From assembly GCF_000244975.1 (NCBI RefSeq), contig NZ_CM001440.1, positions 5,235,340 through 5,299,339 of the forward strand: 64,000 nucleotides of DNA, in the 5' to 3' direction. How positions within the stretch are numbered: the stretch's first letter is position 1; each line of letters starts with the position of its first letter. The notes beneath the pieces were generated by a model that ran no database searches, was not told where the DNA came from, and saw only the letters and a program-made list of their open reading frames with translations. This document shows, in pieces, positions 36,439 to 44,353 of the stretch. The DNA is from Saccharomonospora cyanea NA-134. Its GTDB lineage: Bacteria > Actinomycetota > Actinomycetes > Mycobacteriales > Pseudonocardiaceae. The position numbers were made by a program, and so were the translations under genes.

Positions 36439-37173
36439 TCAGGTGCCCCGCACGGTCACGTCGCCGCTCGACGTCGTGAGTTCGAGCACTCGCTCCGCGT
36501 TCGGGTCGTCCCCGCTGACGTCCTGGTGCCCGCTGTCCGTGGAGGCCCTCACCCGGTAGGCGCCCCTGGGCACCGTGGCGGTGATGTCACCGCTGGATGC
36601 CTCCGCGCGCACGACGTCGACCCCCACGAGATCGAGGTCCACGTTGCCCGAGCTCGCCCTGGCCTCGACCTCCGCGACATCGTCGAGGTCGACGTCCACG
36701 TCACCGGAGTCGACCACCGCCGACACGCGTTCCGCGCCGCGAAGCCGCAGCTCCACGTTGCCCGAGTTCGCTCGTACGTCGACGTTGCCGGTGCCCTCCA
36801 CGACGATGTCGCCCGACGACACCCGCCCCGTCACCTCGACACCGAGCGGCACCGTCACCTCGTACCCCACCGAGCAGTCGGGCCCGCAGCCGTGCAGCAG
36901 CAACGTGGAGCCGTCCACCCGGAACGTCCGGCCCGGGTCGTCACCGCGGTAGGTGATGCGCTGCTCGACCACCGTCTCGGTCACGTCGGCGGAGGTGACG
37001 AAGACCTGCCCCGAGTCGTTGTCGATGTCCACGTGCTGGACGGCGGCCTCCACCCGGTCAGTGCGCTCGGTCTTCGTCGGCGGCCCCTCCCAGCCCCACG
37101 CGATGGCCACCCCCGCCACGACGAGCACGGCACCACCGAGCGCAAGTCCCACCTTGTTCATCCCGCCGTTCAT
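36439..37173 (-). CDS. DUF4097 family membrane-anchored beta-repeat protein
   Basis: The 244-residue protein has one N-terminal membrane helix (about 8-28, LALGGAVLVVAGVAIAWG). The rest is a series of short beta repeats with SSGDI/SGNVD/DSGDV turns (for example VTGRVSSGDIVVEGTGNVDVRANSGNVELRL), the right-handed beta-helix-like pattern of DUF4097. The bulk probably faces outside. The function is not established; similar proteins appear with PspC/LiaFSR-type envelope-stress genes elsewhere. It lies upstream of dnaK on the same strand but is separated by the dnaK regulatory region. Confidence 0.87.
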   Translation of the reverse strand: MNGGMNKVGLALGGAVLVVAGVAIAWGWEGPPTKTERTDRVEAAVQHVDIDNDSGQVFVTSADVTETVVEQRITYRGDDPGRTFRVDGSTLLLHGCGPDCSVGYEVTVPLGVEVTGRVSSGDIVVEGTGNVDVRANSGNVELRLRGAERVSAVVDSGDVDVDLDDVAEVEARASSGNVDLDLVGVDVVRAEASSGDITATVPRGAYRVRASTDSGHQDVSGDDPNAERVLELTTSSGDVTVRGT

Positions 37174-37339
37174 CCCGTCTCAGCCCTTCCGGCTCAACTT
37201 CGCTGCGTCACCGACGTTATGGCGTGGAGCGGGCCGGGAACATCGGGGAAGCCCCCGACCTCACCCTGGGGCGTCCCCCACCGTGAGTCGCTAGCCTGTG
37301 CCTCACCCGCCGTACCACTTCGAGAAACCGGAGGACCTC

Positions 37340-37888
37340 ATGACCCGAGCGGGCTCGGCCCCGAACCCGTACGACGCACTGCCGCCCGTGCCGTCGTTCA
37401 CGCTGCGCAGCAAGGACGTGGCCGACGGCGAGACGCTGCCCGTGCCGCACCGCAGCGGCATGATGGGCGCCGGCGGCGAGGACGTCTCGCCCCACCTGGC
37501 GTGGGAGGGCTTCCCCGAAGAGACGAAGAGTTTCGCGGTGACCTGCTTCGACCCGGACGCGCCCACGGGAAGCGGGTTCTGGCACTGGGCGGTGTTCGAC
37601 ATCCCCGCCTCGGTCACCGAGTTGCCGTCCGGCGCGGGCGACGCGCAGGGCTCCGGCCTGCCCGGGGAAGCCCGCACCCTGAAGGGCGACAGCGGTGCCC
37701 GGCAGTACGTCGGGGCGGCCCCGCCCCCTGGCCACGGCCCGCACCGCTACATCTTCGCCGTGCACGCGCTCGACGTGGAGTCGCTGGAGGTGGGAGAGGA
37801 GGCCACCCCGGCGTTCCTCGGCTTCAACATGTTCGGGCACACCCTCGCCCGCGCGACGCTCACGCCGGTCTACGAGAACGAGGGCTGA
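37340..37888 (+). CDS. YbhB/YbcL family (PEBP / Raf kinase inhibitor-like) protein
   Basis: The 182-residue protein has the phosphatidylethanolamine-binding-protein pocket: [45 protein letters not shown], then [27 protein letters not shown] with the conserved DPDAP and GPHRY motifs. Bacterial PEBPs bind small anionic ligands; no cellular role is firmly assigned. GGAGG lies 5 nt before the ATG at 37340, so the longer reading from 37298 is rejected. No signal peptide, so cytoplasmic. Confidence 0.92.
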   Translation: MTRAGSAPNPYDALPPVPSFTLRSKDVADGETLPVPHRSGMMGAGGEDVSPHLAWEGFPEETKSFAVTCFDPDAPTGSGFWHWAVFDIPASVTELPSGAGDAQGSGLPGEARTLKGDSGARQYVGAAPPPGHGPHRYIFAVHALDVESLEVGEEATPAFLGFNMFGHTLARATLTPVYENEG

Positions 37889-37962
37889 CCCCTTTCGGCG
37901 GCCTGCTCGGGCGGGGCGGAACCGCCTTCGGATTTCCGTCCCGCCCCGGCCACCGGAGTCCG

Positions 37963-37968
37963 TATGCT
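37963..37968 (+). promoter_or_regulatory. -10 box of IclR-family gene
   Basis: TATGCT fits TAnnnT and lies 42 nt before the GTG start, preceded by a GC-rich inverted repeat (GGGCGGGGCGGAA near 37909 with TTCCGTCCCGCCCC near 37934) that may end PEBP transcripts. Confidence 0.45.
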
Positions 37969-38010
37969 GGACGCCCGAGCGAGCGCCCTTTCTCAGCCGG
38001 AGGTGGGTCG

Positions 38011-38817
38011 GTGAGCAGCTCTGCACCACGTGGGCTGATCGGCTCGGCCAGGCGCGCCCTGCGCGTGCTCGAGATCGTCGCCTCCGAGGGCGACGGTGTC
38101 TCGGCCAAGGCCGTGGCCCGCCGGGCGGGCTTCACCCTCTCGACGACCTACCACCTGCTCAACACGCTCGTGCACGACGGTTACCTGGTGCGCCTCGGCC
38201 ACGGCCGGGGATTCGGTCTCGGGTACAAGATGGGCACGCTGTACCAGCGGCTGTGCGAGGAGCTGGACGTCGACGACGTGGTGCGGGAGGAACTGGGGCT
38301 CCTGCACAGGCAGGCGCGGGCCGCCGCCTACTACACGGTGTTGCGCGACACCGACGTGGTCGTGGCGGCGGTCGCCGACTCCGCCCGCTACCCCAGGGCC
38401 CGCCCGCTGGACTTCGGCTTCCACGAGGCCGCGCACGCCACGGCGTTCGGCAAGGTGCTGCTGTCGACACTGACTCCGAAACAACGCCGCGACTATCTCG
38501 CGGGGGCCGGCATGCCGAGACTCACCGAGCGCACGCGGGTGCGGCTCGCGGACCTGAGCCGCGAACTCGACGAGGTGAGGAGTTCGGGCCTGGCCAGGGA
38601 CATCGAGGAGTTCCAGCCCGAGCTCGCCTGTGTGTCCGCTCCGGTGCGCGGCCCCGACAACCGGGTCAGAGGCGCGGTGGCCTTCTCCGTGCCGGTCACC
38701 GAGTACGCGGTCCGGAGGAGCCAGCTCGAACACTTCGTCTCCGAAGGAGCCACGCGCATCGCGCGGGTGCTCGCCGGTTCCGCGGGTGCGGGCCCGGCGA
38801 GCGTCAGCGCGATCTGA
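38011..38817 (+). CDS. IclR family transcriptional regulator
   Basis: The 268-residue regulator has an N-terminal winged helix (SARRALRVLEIVASEGDGVSAKAVARRAGFTLSTTYHLLNTLVHDGYLVRLGHGRGFGLG, about 10-70). The IclR effector domain follows (AYYTVLRDTDVVVAAVADSARYPRARPLDFGFHEAAHATAFGKVLLSTL through VRGPDNRVRGAVAFSVPV). IclR proteins control aromatic, acetate or sugar degradation, but no catabolic operon is adjacent, so the target is elsewhere or is the gene itself. GTG at 38011 has GGAGG 7 nt upstream. Confidence 0.92.
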   Translation: MSSSAPRGLIGSARRALRVLEIVASEGDGVSAKAVARRAGFTLSTTYHLLNTLVHDGYLVRLGHGRGFGLGYKMGTLYQRLCEELDVDDVVREELGLLHRQARAAAYYTVLRDTDVVVAAVADSARYPRARPLDFGFHEAAHATAFGKVLLSTLTPKQRRDYLAGAGMPRLTERTRVRLADLSRELDEVRSSGLARDIEEFQPELACVSAPVRGPDNRVRGAVAFSVPVTEYAVRRSQLEHFVSEGATRIARVLAGSAGAGPASVSAI

Positions 38818-38873
38818 ACAGGTGGGCGAATCAGGGCATCGGCACGAGCCCACCGCGAACACCACCGACCGTG

Positions 38874-39434
38874 TCAGCGTGGCCTGAGCAGGTAGTCGAC
38901 CACCGGCCGCAGTTCCTCGGCGGTGGGAGGCTCGTCGTCGATCAATCCCTGGATCAACAGGCCGTCGATACCGGCGAGGAACACCCGGAACGCCACCTCG
39001 TCGTCGTGGCGCACCATCGAGGTCAGCACGTCGAGCCAGCGCCGCGCGGCGGGCCGTAGCTCCGGCCGCCGTGCCGCCAGCAGGTAGAGCTCGTACTCGG
39101 CCATCGTGCGCCCCCTGCGCGGACCGAGGGCCTCGGCCAGCAGGTTGGCGACCTCCTCGGCTCCCCGGCTGCCCCGTGAGCGCGCTCGGTCGATCATCCA
39201 GTAGACCTCGGTGGCCATGTCCCTGGCACAGGTGATCAGCGTGGCGATCAGCAGGTCGTCGAGCGACGCGAAGTGGTAGGTCGTCGACGTGGTGGGAACG
39301 CCCGCCTCCTTGGCCACGGTGCGGTGGGTGACGCCCGCGACGCCGTCGCGCTCGATCACGCGGAGGGTGGCCTCGATGATCTCGTTGCGGCGCTTCTCGC
39401 CCCGGGCCTTACGGCCGTCGACGTGTTGTCTCAC
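38874..39434 (-). CDS. TetR family regulator
   Basis: The 186-residue regulator has the helix-turn-helix GVAGVTHRTVAKEAGVPTTSTTYHFASLDDLLIATLITCA near residues 33-70. The segment TTSTTYHFASLDDLL is typical of TetR proteins that control small exporters. The ligand domain is all-helical. Its start overlaps the stop codon of the SMR transporter gene (ATGA, 39431-39434), so pump and regulator are one operon and this is most likely the pump's own repressor. Confidence 0.9.
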   Translation of the reverse strand: MRQHVDGRKARGEKRRNEIIEATLRVIERDGVAGVTHRTVAKEAGVPTTSTTYHFASLDDLLIATLITCARDMATEVYWMIDRARSRGSRGAEEVANLLAEALGPRRGRTMAEYELYLLAARRPELRPAARRWLDVLTSMVRHDDEVAFRVFLAGIDGLLIQGLIDDEPPTAEELRPVVDYLLRPR

Positions 39435-39757
39435 TTGCCGACTCCCAACTCCAGCAGCACGACCCCCCCGATGATGAGCACCAGTCCGACGACCATCGTG
39501 AAGTTCATGCGCTCACCGAGGAAGACGGCGCCGATGACGGCCACGAGAGCGACACCGATCGCCGACCAGATCGCGTAGACGACGCCGACCGGCAGCCCGG
39601 CCTTGAGAACCTGGGCGAGCAGGTAGAAGGCCGTCCCGTAGCCGACGACGACCACGGCGGAAGGCAGCAGCCTCGTGAAGCCCTCGGCGTACTTCAACGA
39701 AACCGTGCCGGTCACCTCCGCGGCGATGGCCGCCGCCAACAGGACATATGGGCTCAT
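39431..39757 (-). CDS. SMR family multidrug efflux transporter
   Basis: The 108-residue protein has four membrane helices and the small-multidrug-resistance signature: AAAIAAEVTGTVSLKYAEGF with the essential membrane glutamate near residue 13, GVVYAIWSAIGVALVAVIGAVFLGE, and MNFTMVVGLVLIIGGVVLLEL. It exports quaternary cations in exchange for protons as an antiparallel dimer. I chose the ATG at 39757. TATTTT ends 7 nt upstream, so the operon mRNA probably begins at this start codon. The repressor gene overlaps its 3' end. Confidence 0.93.
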   Translation of the reverse strand: MSPYVLLAAAIAAEVTGTVSLKYAEGFTRLLPSAVVVVGYGTAFYLLAQVLKAGLPVGVVYAIWSAIGVALVAVIGAVFLGERMNFTMVVGLVLIIGGVVLLELGVGK

Positions 39758-39910
39758 GGCTGTTAAAATACCTGAACGAACGTCCCAATACATCGCGAGT
39801 CGTGCGCCACATCAGCGGGACTAGGCCAAGGGCAGTAGGTTACTCATCAGTACGAAGCATTAGCCTTTCCCCGACCCACCGCGAAGCTCTCGAACCGAAA
39901 GGCCCCGAAC

Positions 39911-42211
39911 ATGGGTGCACTTCAGATCACGATGGGCGTGATCGGCGTTCTCGTCAGCGTCGTCGCCTGGTCCGTGTTCGTCTCCGGCGTGCTCCGCCAG
40001 GTCCGCATCATTCGGCTCGGCCAGCCGGACTCCACCCGCAACGGCCCGTTCTGGCCCCGCCTGCGCACCCTGATCAAGGAGTTCGCGGCCCACACCCGCA
40101 TGAACAAGTTCCGCCACGTCGGCCCGTGGCACTGGCTCGTCATGTGGGGCTTCCTGCTGGGCTCGCTGGCCCTGTTCGAGGCATACGGTGAGGTCTTCGT
40201 CCCCCACTTCGCCTGGCCGATCATCGGGCACTGGGCCCCGTGGCAACTGCTGCTCGAACTGCTGGGTCTCGGCACGGTGTTGGGCGGTGTCGCGCTGGCG
40301 ATCATCCGCCAGCTCAACCACCCCCGCCGTGCCGACCGGCAGTCGCGCTTCGCCGGGTCGAACTTCAAGCACGCGTACTTCGTCGAGGCCGTGGTGATCA
40401 TCGAGGGTCTCGGCATCCTCGGCGTCAAGGCCTTCAAGATCTCCAGCGGCATCGAGGACCCGGCCCTGTGGACGAGTTTCGTCACCCAGCCGCTCGCCGC
40501 GATACTGCCCACCAGCACCGCGGCCGTGTCGGTGATGGCGCTGCTCAAGCTGCTGTCGGGCATGATCTGGCTGCTGGTCGTCGGCCGCACCCTCACGATG
40601 GGCGTCGCCTGGCACCGCTTCAGCGCGTTCTTCAACATCTACTTCAAGCGTGAGGACGACGGCGGTGTCGCGCTCGGCGCGCTCAAACCGATGATGAGCG
40701 GTGGCAAGCCGCTCGACTTCGAGGAGGCCGACCCCGAGAAGGACGTCTTCGGCGCGGGCAAGGTCGAGGACTTCACGTGGAAGGGCTGGCTGGACTTCTC
40801 CACCTGCACCGAGTGCGGCCGTTGCCAGTCGCAGTGCCCGGCGTGGAACACCGGCAAGCCACTGTCGCCGAAGCTCGTCATCACGCAGCTGCGCGACCAC
40901 GCCTACGCCAAGGCCCCGTACCTGCTGGCAGGCGGGAAGAAGGACGTCACGGGCGAGGAGGTCGGCCTCACCGGCGACAACCCGTACGCGGGTATCGACG
41001 TGCTCGCGCTGGCCGAGGCCGAGCGCCCGCTCGTCGGCACCGGCGACGGTGACGGTGGCGGCGGCGTGATCGACCCCGACGTGCTGTGGTCCTGCACCAC
41101 CTGCGGCGCGTGCGTCGAGCAGTGCCCCGTGGACATCGAGCACGTCGACCACATCGTCGATATGCGCCGCTACCAGGTGATGATCGAGTCGAACTTCCCG
41201 AGCGAGCTGAACGGGATGTTCAAGAACCTGGAGAACAAGGGCAACCCGTGGGGCCAGAACGCCCGCGACCGGCTGGCCTGGACCGAGGATCTCGACTTCG
41301 AGGTGCCCGTCTTCGACGGGGAGCTGGGCGACGCCGAGTACCTGTTCTGGGTCGGCTGCGCGGGCGCCTTCGAGGACCGCGCGAAGAAGACCACGCGCGC
41401 GGTGGCCGAGCTGCTGCACATCGCGGGCGTCAAGTACACGGTGCTCGGCCCGGAGGAGACCTGCACCGGCGACCCCGCTCGCCGAGCGGGCAACGAGTTC
41501 GTGTTCCAGATGCTCGCGCAGCAGAACGTCGAGGTGCTGAACTCGGTGTTCGAGGGTGTCGAGCAGAGCAAGCGCAAGATCGTCGTCACCTGTGCGCACT
41601 GCTTCAACACGCTCGCCAACGAGTACCCGGAGCTCGGTGGCACGTACGAGGTCGTGCACCACACCCAGCTGCTCAACAGGCTGGTGCGCGAGAAGCGGCT
41701 CACCCCGGTGGCCCCGATCGCGCAGGACGTCACCTACCACGACCCGTGCTACCTGGGCAGGCACAACAAGGTGTACGAGGCGCCGCGCGAGCTCGTCGGC
41801 GCGTCGGGCGCGTCGCTGCGGGAGATGCCGAGGCACGCCGACCGGTCCATGTGCTGCGGTGCCGGCGGTGCCCGCATGTGGATGGAGGAGCGCATCGGGA
41901 AGCGCATCAACGTCGAGCGCGTCGACGAGGCGCTGGGCACGGCACCGTCGAAGATCGCCACCGGGTGCCCCTTCTGCCGCGTGATGCTCACCGACGGCGT
42001 GACCGCCCGCCAGAACGAGGGCAAGGCCGCCGAGAACGTCGAGGTGGTCGACGTCGCGCAGCTCCTGCTGTCCGCCGTCAAGCGGGGACAGCCGGTGGCG
42101 GCTGGTGTCTCCGCCTCGGCGACCGGCGGTGAGGCCGAAGCCGACGGACGCGCCGACCTGCCCACCGACGAGGTCGGCACTGGCACGGTGCAACCGGACG
42201 AGGACAAGTAG
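39911..42211 (+). CDS. etfD: EtfD-like membrane Fe-S oxidoreductase
   Basis: The 766-residue protein has an N-terminal membrane domain of about six helices (1-255, NarI-like, with histidines for haem). Two 4Fe-4S motifs follow (CTECGRCQSQCP near 300, CTTCGACVEQCP near 395; the latter read in sequence as CTTCGA/CVEQCP), then two CCG-type heterodisulphide-reductase domains (GCAGAFEDR near 485, CTGDPARRAGNE, and MCCGAGGARMW near 648). It corresponds to Rv0338c, proposed to take electrons from ETF during acyl-CoA dehydrogenation and pass them to menaquinone. A hairpin with an AT-rich loop follows. Confidence 0.92.
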   Translation: MGALQITMGVIGVLVSVVAWSVFVSGVLRQVRIIRLGQPDSTRNGPFWPRLRTLIKEFAAHTRMNKFRHVGPWHWLVMWGFLLGSLALFEAYGEVFVPHFAWPIIGHWAPWQLLLELLGLGTVLGGVALAIIRQLNHPRRADRQSRFAGSNFKHAYFVEAVVIIEGLGILGVKAFKISSGIEDPALWTSFVTQPLAAILPTSTAAVSVMALLKLLSGMIWLLVVGRTLTMGVAWHRFSAFFNIYFKREDDGGVALGALKPMMSGGKPLDFEEADPEKDVFGAGKVEDFTWKGWLDFSTCTECGRCQSQCPAWNTGKPLSPKLVITQLRDHAYAKAPYLLAGGKKDVTGEEVGLTGDNPYAGIDVLALAEAERPLVGTGDGDGGGGVIDPDVLWSCTTCGACVEQCPVDIEHVDHIVDMRRYQVMIESNFPSELNGMFKNLENKGNPWGQNARDRLAWTEDLDFEVPVFDGELGDAEYLFWVGCAGAFEDRAKKTTRAVAELLHIAGVKYTVLGPEETCTGDPARRAGNEFVFQMLAQQNVEVLNSVFEGVEQSKRKIVVTCAHCFNTLANEYPELGGTYEVVHHTQLLNRLVREKRLTPVAPIAQDVTYHDPCYLGRHNKVYEAPRELVGASGASLREMPRHADRSMCCGAGGARMWMEERIGKRINVERVDEALGTAPSKIATGCPFCRVMLTDGVTARQNEGKAAENVEVVDVAQLLLSAVKRGQPVAAGVSASATGGEAEADGRADLPTDEVGTGTVQPDEDK

Positions 42212-42222
42212 TAACCGATCGG

Positions 42223-42267
42223 GCGGGATCGCGGAAAATCTCCGATTATTATTTTTCGCGATCCCGC
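42223..42267 (+). terminator. Terminator after etfD
   Basis: GCGGGATCGCG (42223-42233) pairs with CGCGATCCCGC (42257-42267). The 23-nt loop (GAAAATCTCCGATTATTATT and onward) is strikingly AT-rich for this genome, and its ends extend the pairing with a bulged G. Confidence 0.65.
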
Positions 42268-42287
42268 TTCCGGCCCCCCGGACGCGC

Positions 42288-42293
42288 TAGCAT
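42288..42293 (+). promoter_or_regulatory. -10 box upstream of DUF742 gene
   Basis: TAGCAT fits TAnnnT and lies 44 nt before the ATG at 42338, giving a short leader that includes an AAGG ribosome site. Confidence 0.45.
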
Positions 42294-42337
42294 GACGACC
42301 TCGCGCACAAATAACGGAGCGAGGTCAAGGCAGCAAC

Positions 42338-42901
42338 ATGCAAGGCGAGGATCGCGCGGGTAGGCCGGACCACGAGGAACTCGGGGCAGCGCACGAGCAG
42401 GCCCCGGCTTTCGACGACGTCGACTTCGATGCCGACTTCCCGGCCGAGACCCACTCCACCACCGACTCCTGGCGACCGCCCGCGGGGCCACGGCGTCCCC
42501 GCCCGGAACGCGTGGTGATGTCGGCCCGTGACGCGTTCGCCGAGGACGACGACCCCGCCGTCGGCAGGCTGCGCGCACGGCCGTACGTGCTCACCAAGGG
42601 CCGTACCAGGGCGCGCTCGGACCTCGCTGTGGAAACCCTCGTCTCGGCCGAGCCGCACGCGCGGTGGCAGCTGCACAAACCGGGCTCGGAGTACCGCAAG
42701 CTCGGGCTGCTGTGCGCCCAACCGGTGTCGGTCGCGGAGATCGCCGCGAACCTCTCGGTGCCACTCGGGGTCGCACGAGTGTTGATCAGCGACCTCGCCG
42801 ACACGGGATTCGTCAGGGTGCACGCGGCACCGTCCAACCCGGGGGGCCGGCCCGAGCGGGCTCTCCTGGACCGGGTCCTCGAAGGTCTGCACCGGCTCTG
42901 A
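42338..42901 (+). CDS. Orphan DUF742 protein (conservon CvnC-like)
   Basis: The 187-residue soluble protein has a disordered acidic N-terminal half (about 1-65) and a C-terminal DUF742 winged-helix-like domain: VRPYVLTKGRTRARSDLAVETLVS-type opening, KLGLLCAQPVSVAEIAANLSVPLGVARVLISDLADTGFVRVHA. DUF742 genes normally sit third in conservon operons with a histidine-kinase-like protein, a roadblock protein and a small GTPase. None of those partners is present here; neighbours are etfD and a methyltransferase. A DNA-binding or GTPase-partner role is inference only. Confidence 0.85.
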   Translation: MQGEDRAGRPDHEELGAAHEQAPAFDDVDFDADFPAETHSTTDSWRPPAGPRRPRPERVVMSARDAFAEDDDPAVGRLRARPYVLTKGRTRARSDLAVETLVSAEPHARWQLHKPGSEYRKLGLLCAQPVSVAEIAANLSVPLGVARVLISDLADTGFVRVHAAPSNPGGRPERALLDRVLEGLHRL

Positions 42902-42913
42902 CCCCGGGCCGGG

Positions 42914-43669
42914 TCACGGTTTACGCGCCTCGAACAGCGTCCGCGTGGAGTGCGCCACGAACGTCCCCTCGCGCTCGATCCGGTCGTGCAACTCGCGTAA
43001 CCGCTCACGGTGAGCGGCGACGGTGAACCCCGGAACGGTCCAGACCACCTTGCGCAGGAAGTAGACCACCGCGCCGACATCGTGGAACTCGGCGCGCAGC
43101 CGCTCGCAACGCCTGTCGACGACTTCCAGTCCCACCGCCCGGGCCTCCGCGCTCTCCCGGTCCGGGTGCCGGGCCAGCTTCGCCTCGGGCTGCGGGCCGA
43201 GGAAGTACTCGACCAACTCCCACATCGTGCCGGGACCGACGTGCTGGGCGAAGTAGGTGCCGCCGGGGCGGAGCACACGGGCGATCTCGGCCCACCACAC
43301 CGTGGCCGGATGCCTGCTCGTCACCAGGTCGAACGCGGCGTCGGTGAACGGCAGTGGCGGCTCATCCGACGTGGCCACCACGACAGCGCCCCGCGGATGC
43401 AGTCGCTCCGCCGCCCGCGCGACGTTCGGCGGCCACGATTCGATGGCCACCATCGTGGGCGGGAAGGTGGGCGCCTCCGCCAGTACCTCTCCGCCTCCGG
43501 TCTGGATGTCGAGTGCCGCCGTGGCCTCGGCCAGGCGGCGGGCCATCGCGCGTGCGTAACCCCACGAGGGGCGCTGCTCGGTCGCCCGCCCCTCCAGCCA
43601 CGCGAATCCCCAGCCGTCCACAGGCGCGGCCTCGGCCTCGGCCACCAGCTCGTCGAAGGAACGTCCCAT
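42914..43669 (-). CDS. Class I SAM-dependent methyltransferase
   Basis: The 251-residue protein has a Rossmann methyltransferase core: ALDIQTGGGEVLAEAP (motif I), AAERLHPRGAVVVATSDEPPLPFTDAAFDLVTSRHPATVWWAEIARVLRPGGTYFAQHVGPGTM (motifs II-IV, with the LRPGG turn), and a C-terminal VYFLRKVVWTVPGFTVAAHRERL segment. Similar proteins are annotated only as small-molecule methyltransferases, and the substrate is unknown. A GTG/ATG-type start nine residues upstream (43696) is possible. It is divergent from the TetR gene. Confidence 0.87.
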   Translation of the reverse strand: MGRSFDELVAEAEAAPVDGWGFAWLEGRATEQRPSWGYARAMARRLAEATAALDIQTGGGEVLAEAPTFPPTMVAIESWPPNVARAAERLHPRGAVVVATSDEPPLPFTDAAFDLVTSRHPATVWWAEIARVLRPGGTYFAQHVGPGTMWELVEYFLGPQPEAKLARHPDRESAEARAVGLEVVDRRCERLRAEFHDVGAVVYFLRKVVWTVPGFTVAAHRERLRELHDRIEREGTFVAHSTRTLFEARKP

Positions 43670-43747
43670 GCCCACGATCGTCGCAGCGGGTGGCAAGCCG
43701 ATTCCGCCCCTTGCCCGAAGCGCGGAATCAGTGCTTCACTTCTTCCC

Positions 43748-44353
43748 GTGGTGTACCGGCGCACCCCCGCTGTGCAGGCGAGACTCGACGCGACTCGCGG
43801 CGTGATCCTCGACGCCGCCGTGGAGCTGCTGTCCGAACGCGGCTACACCGGGTGCTCGATGGCGGCGGTGGCGGAGCGGGCAGGCGTCGGCACCGGCACC
43901 GTCTACCGGCACTTCCCGGGCAAGGCCGAGCTCGTGGCGGAGCTGTTCACCCACGTCGTCACCCGCGAGGTCCAGGCCGTCGAACGGGCGGCCGAGGCAC
44001 ACGAGCACGCGGCCGACCGGGTGCTCGCCGTCGTGCGGACCTTCGCCTGGCGCGCGTTGCGGGTTCCACGGCTGGCCTACGCCCTGCTGGCCGAGCCCGT
44101 CGACGCTCCCGTGGAGCAGCGCCGCCTGGTGTTCCGCCAGGCGTTCCGCGACGTCATCGCCCGCTGCGTCACCGACGGCGTCAGCGCGGGGGAGCTGCCC
44201 CCGCAGGACGCCACCGGAACGGCCGCCGCGCTGGTCGGCGCGGCGGCCGAAGTGCTCATCGGCCCCCTGACGTCGGGTGACGCCGAGGCCGTCGAACAGC
44301 TCTGCACCTTCACCCTCCGCGCGTTAGGAGCCCGCGATGGCACCCACCCATGA
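43748..44353 (+). CDS. TetR family regulator of the AidB-like gene
   Basis: The 201-residue regulator has the helix-turn-helix TRGVILDAAVELLSERGYTGCSMAAVAERAGVGTGTVYRHFPGKAELVAELF (about 16-66) and a helical ligand domain. It starts with one of two consecutive GTG codons (43748 or 43751). Its 3' end overlaps the AidB-like dehydrogenase by 17 nt, so the two are cotranscribed and probably linked by feedback control. The upstream stretch AGTGCTTCACTT (43731-43742) is a weak inverted repeat that could be the operator. Confidence 0.9.
   Translation: MVYRRTPAVQARLDATRGVILDAAVELLSERGYTGCSMAAVAERAGVGTGTVYRHFPGKAELVAELFTHVVTREVQAVERAAEAHEHAADRVLAVVRTFAWRALRVPRLAYALLAEPVDAPVEQRRLVFRQAFRDVIARCVTDGVSAGELPPQDATGTAAALVGAAAEVLIGPLTSGDAEAVEQLCTFTLRALGARDGTHP

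Noticed and set aside
38822-38855. GTGGGC...GCCCAC inverted repeat between IclR and TetR genes as terminator
   Set aside because: Only six base pairs with a loop of over 20 nt; too weak to claim.
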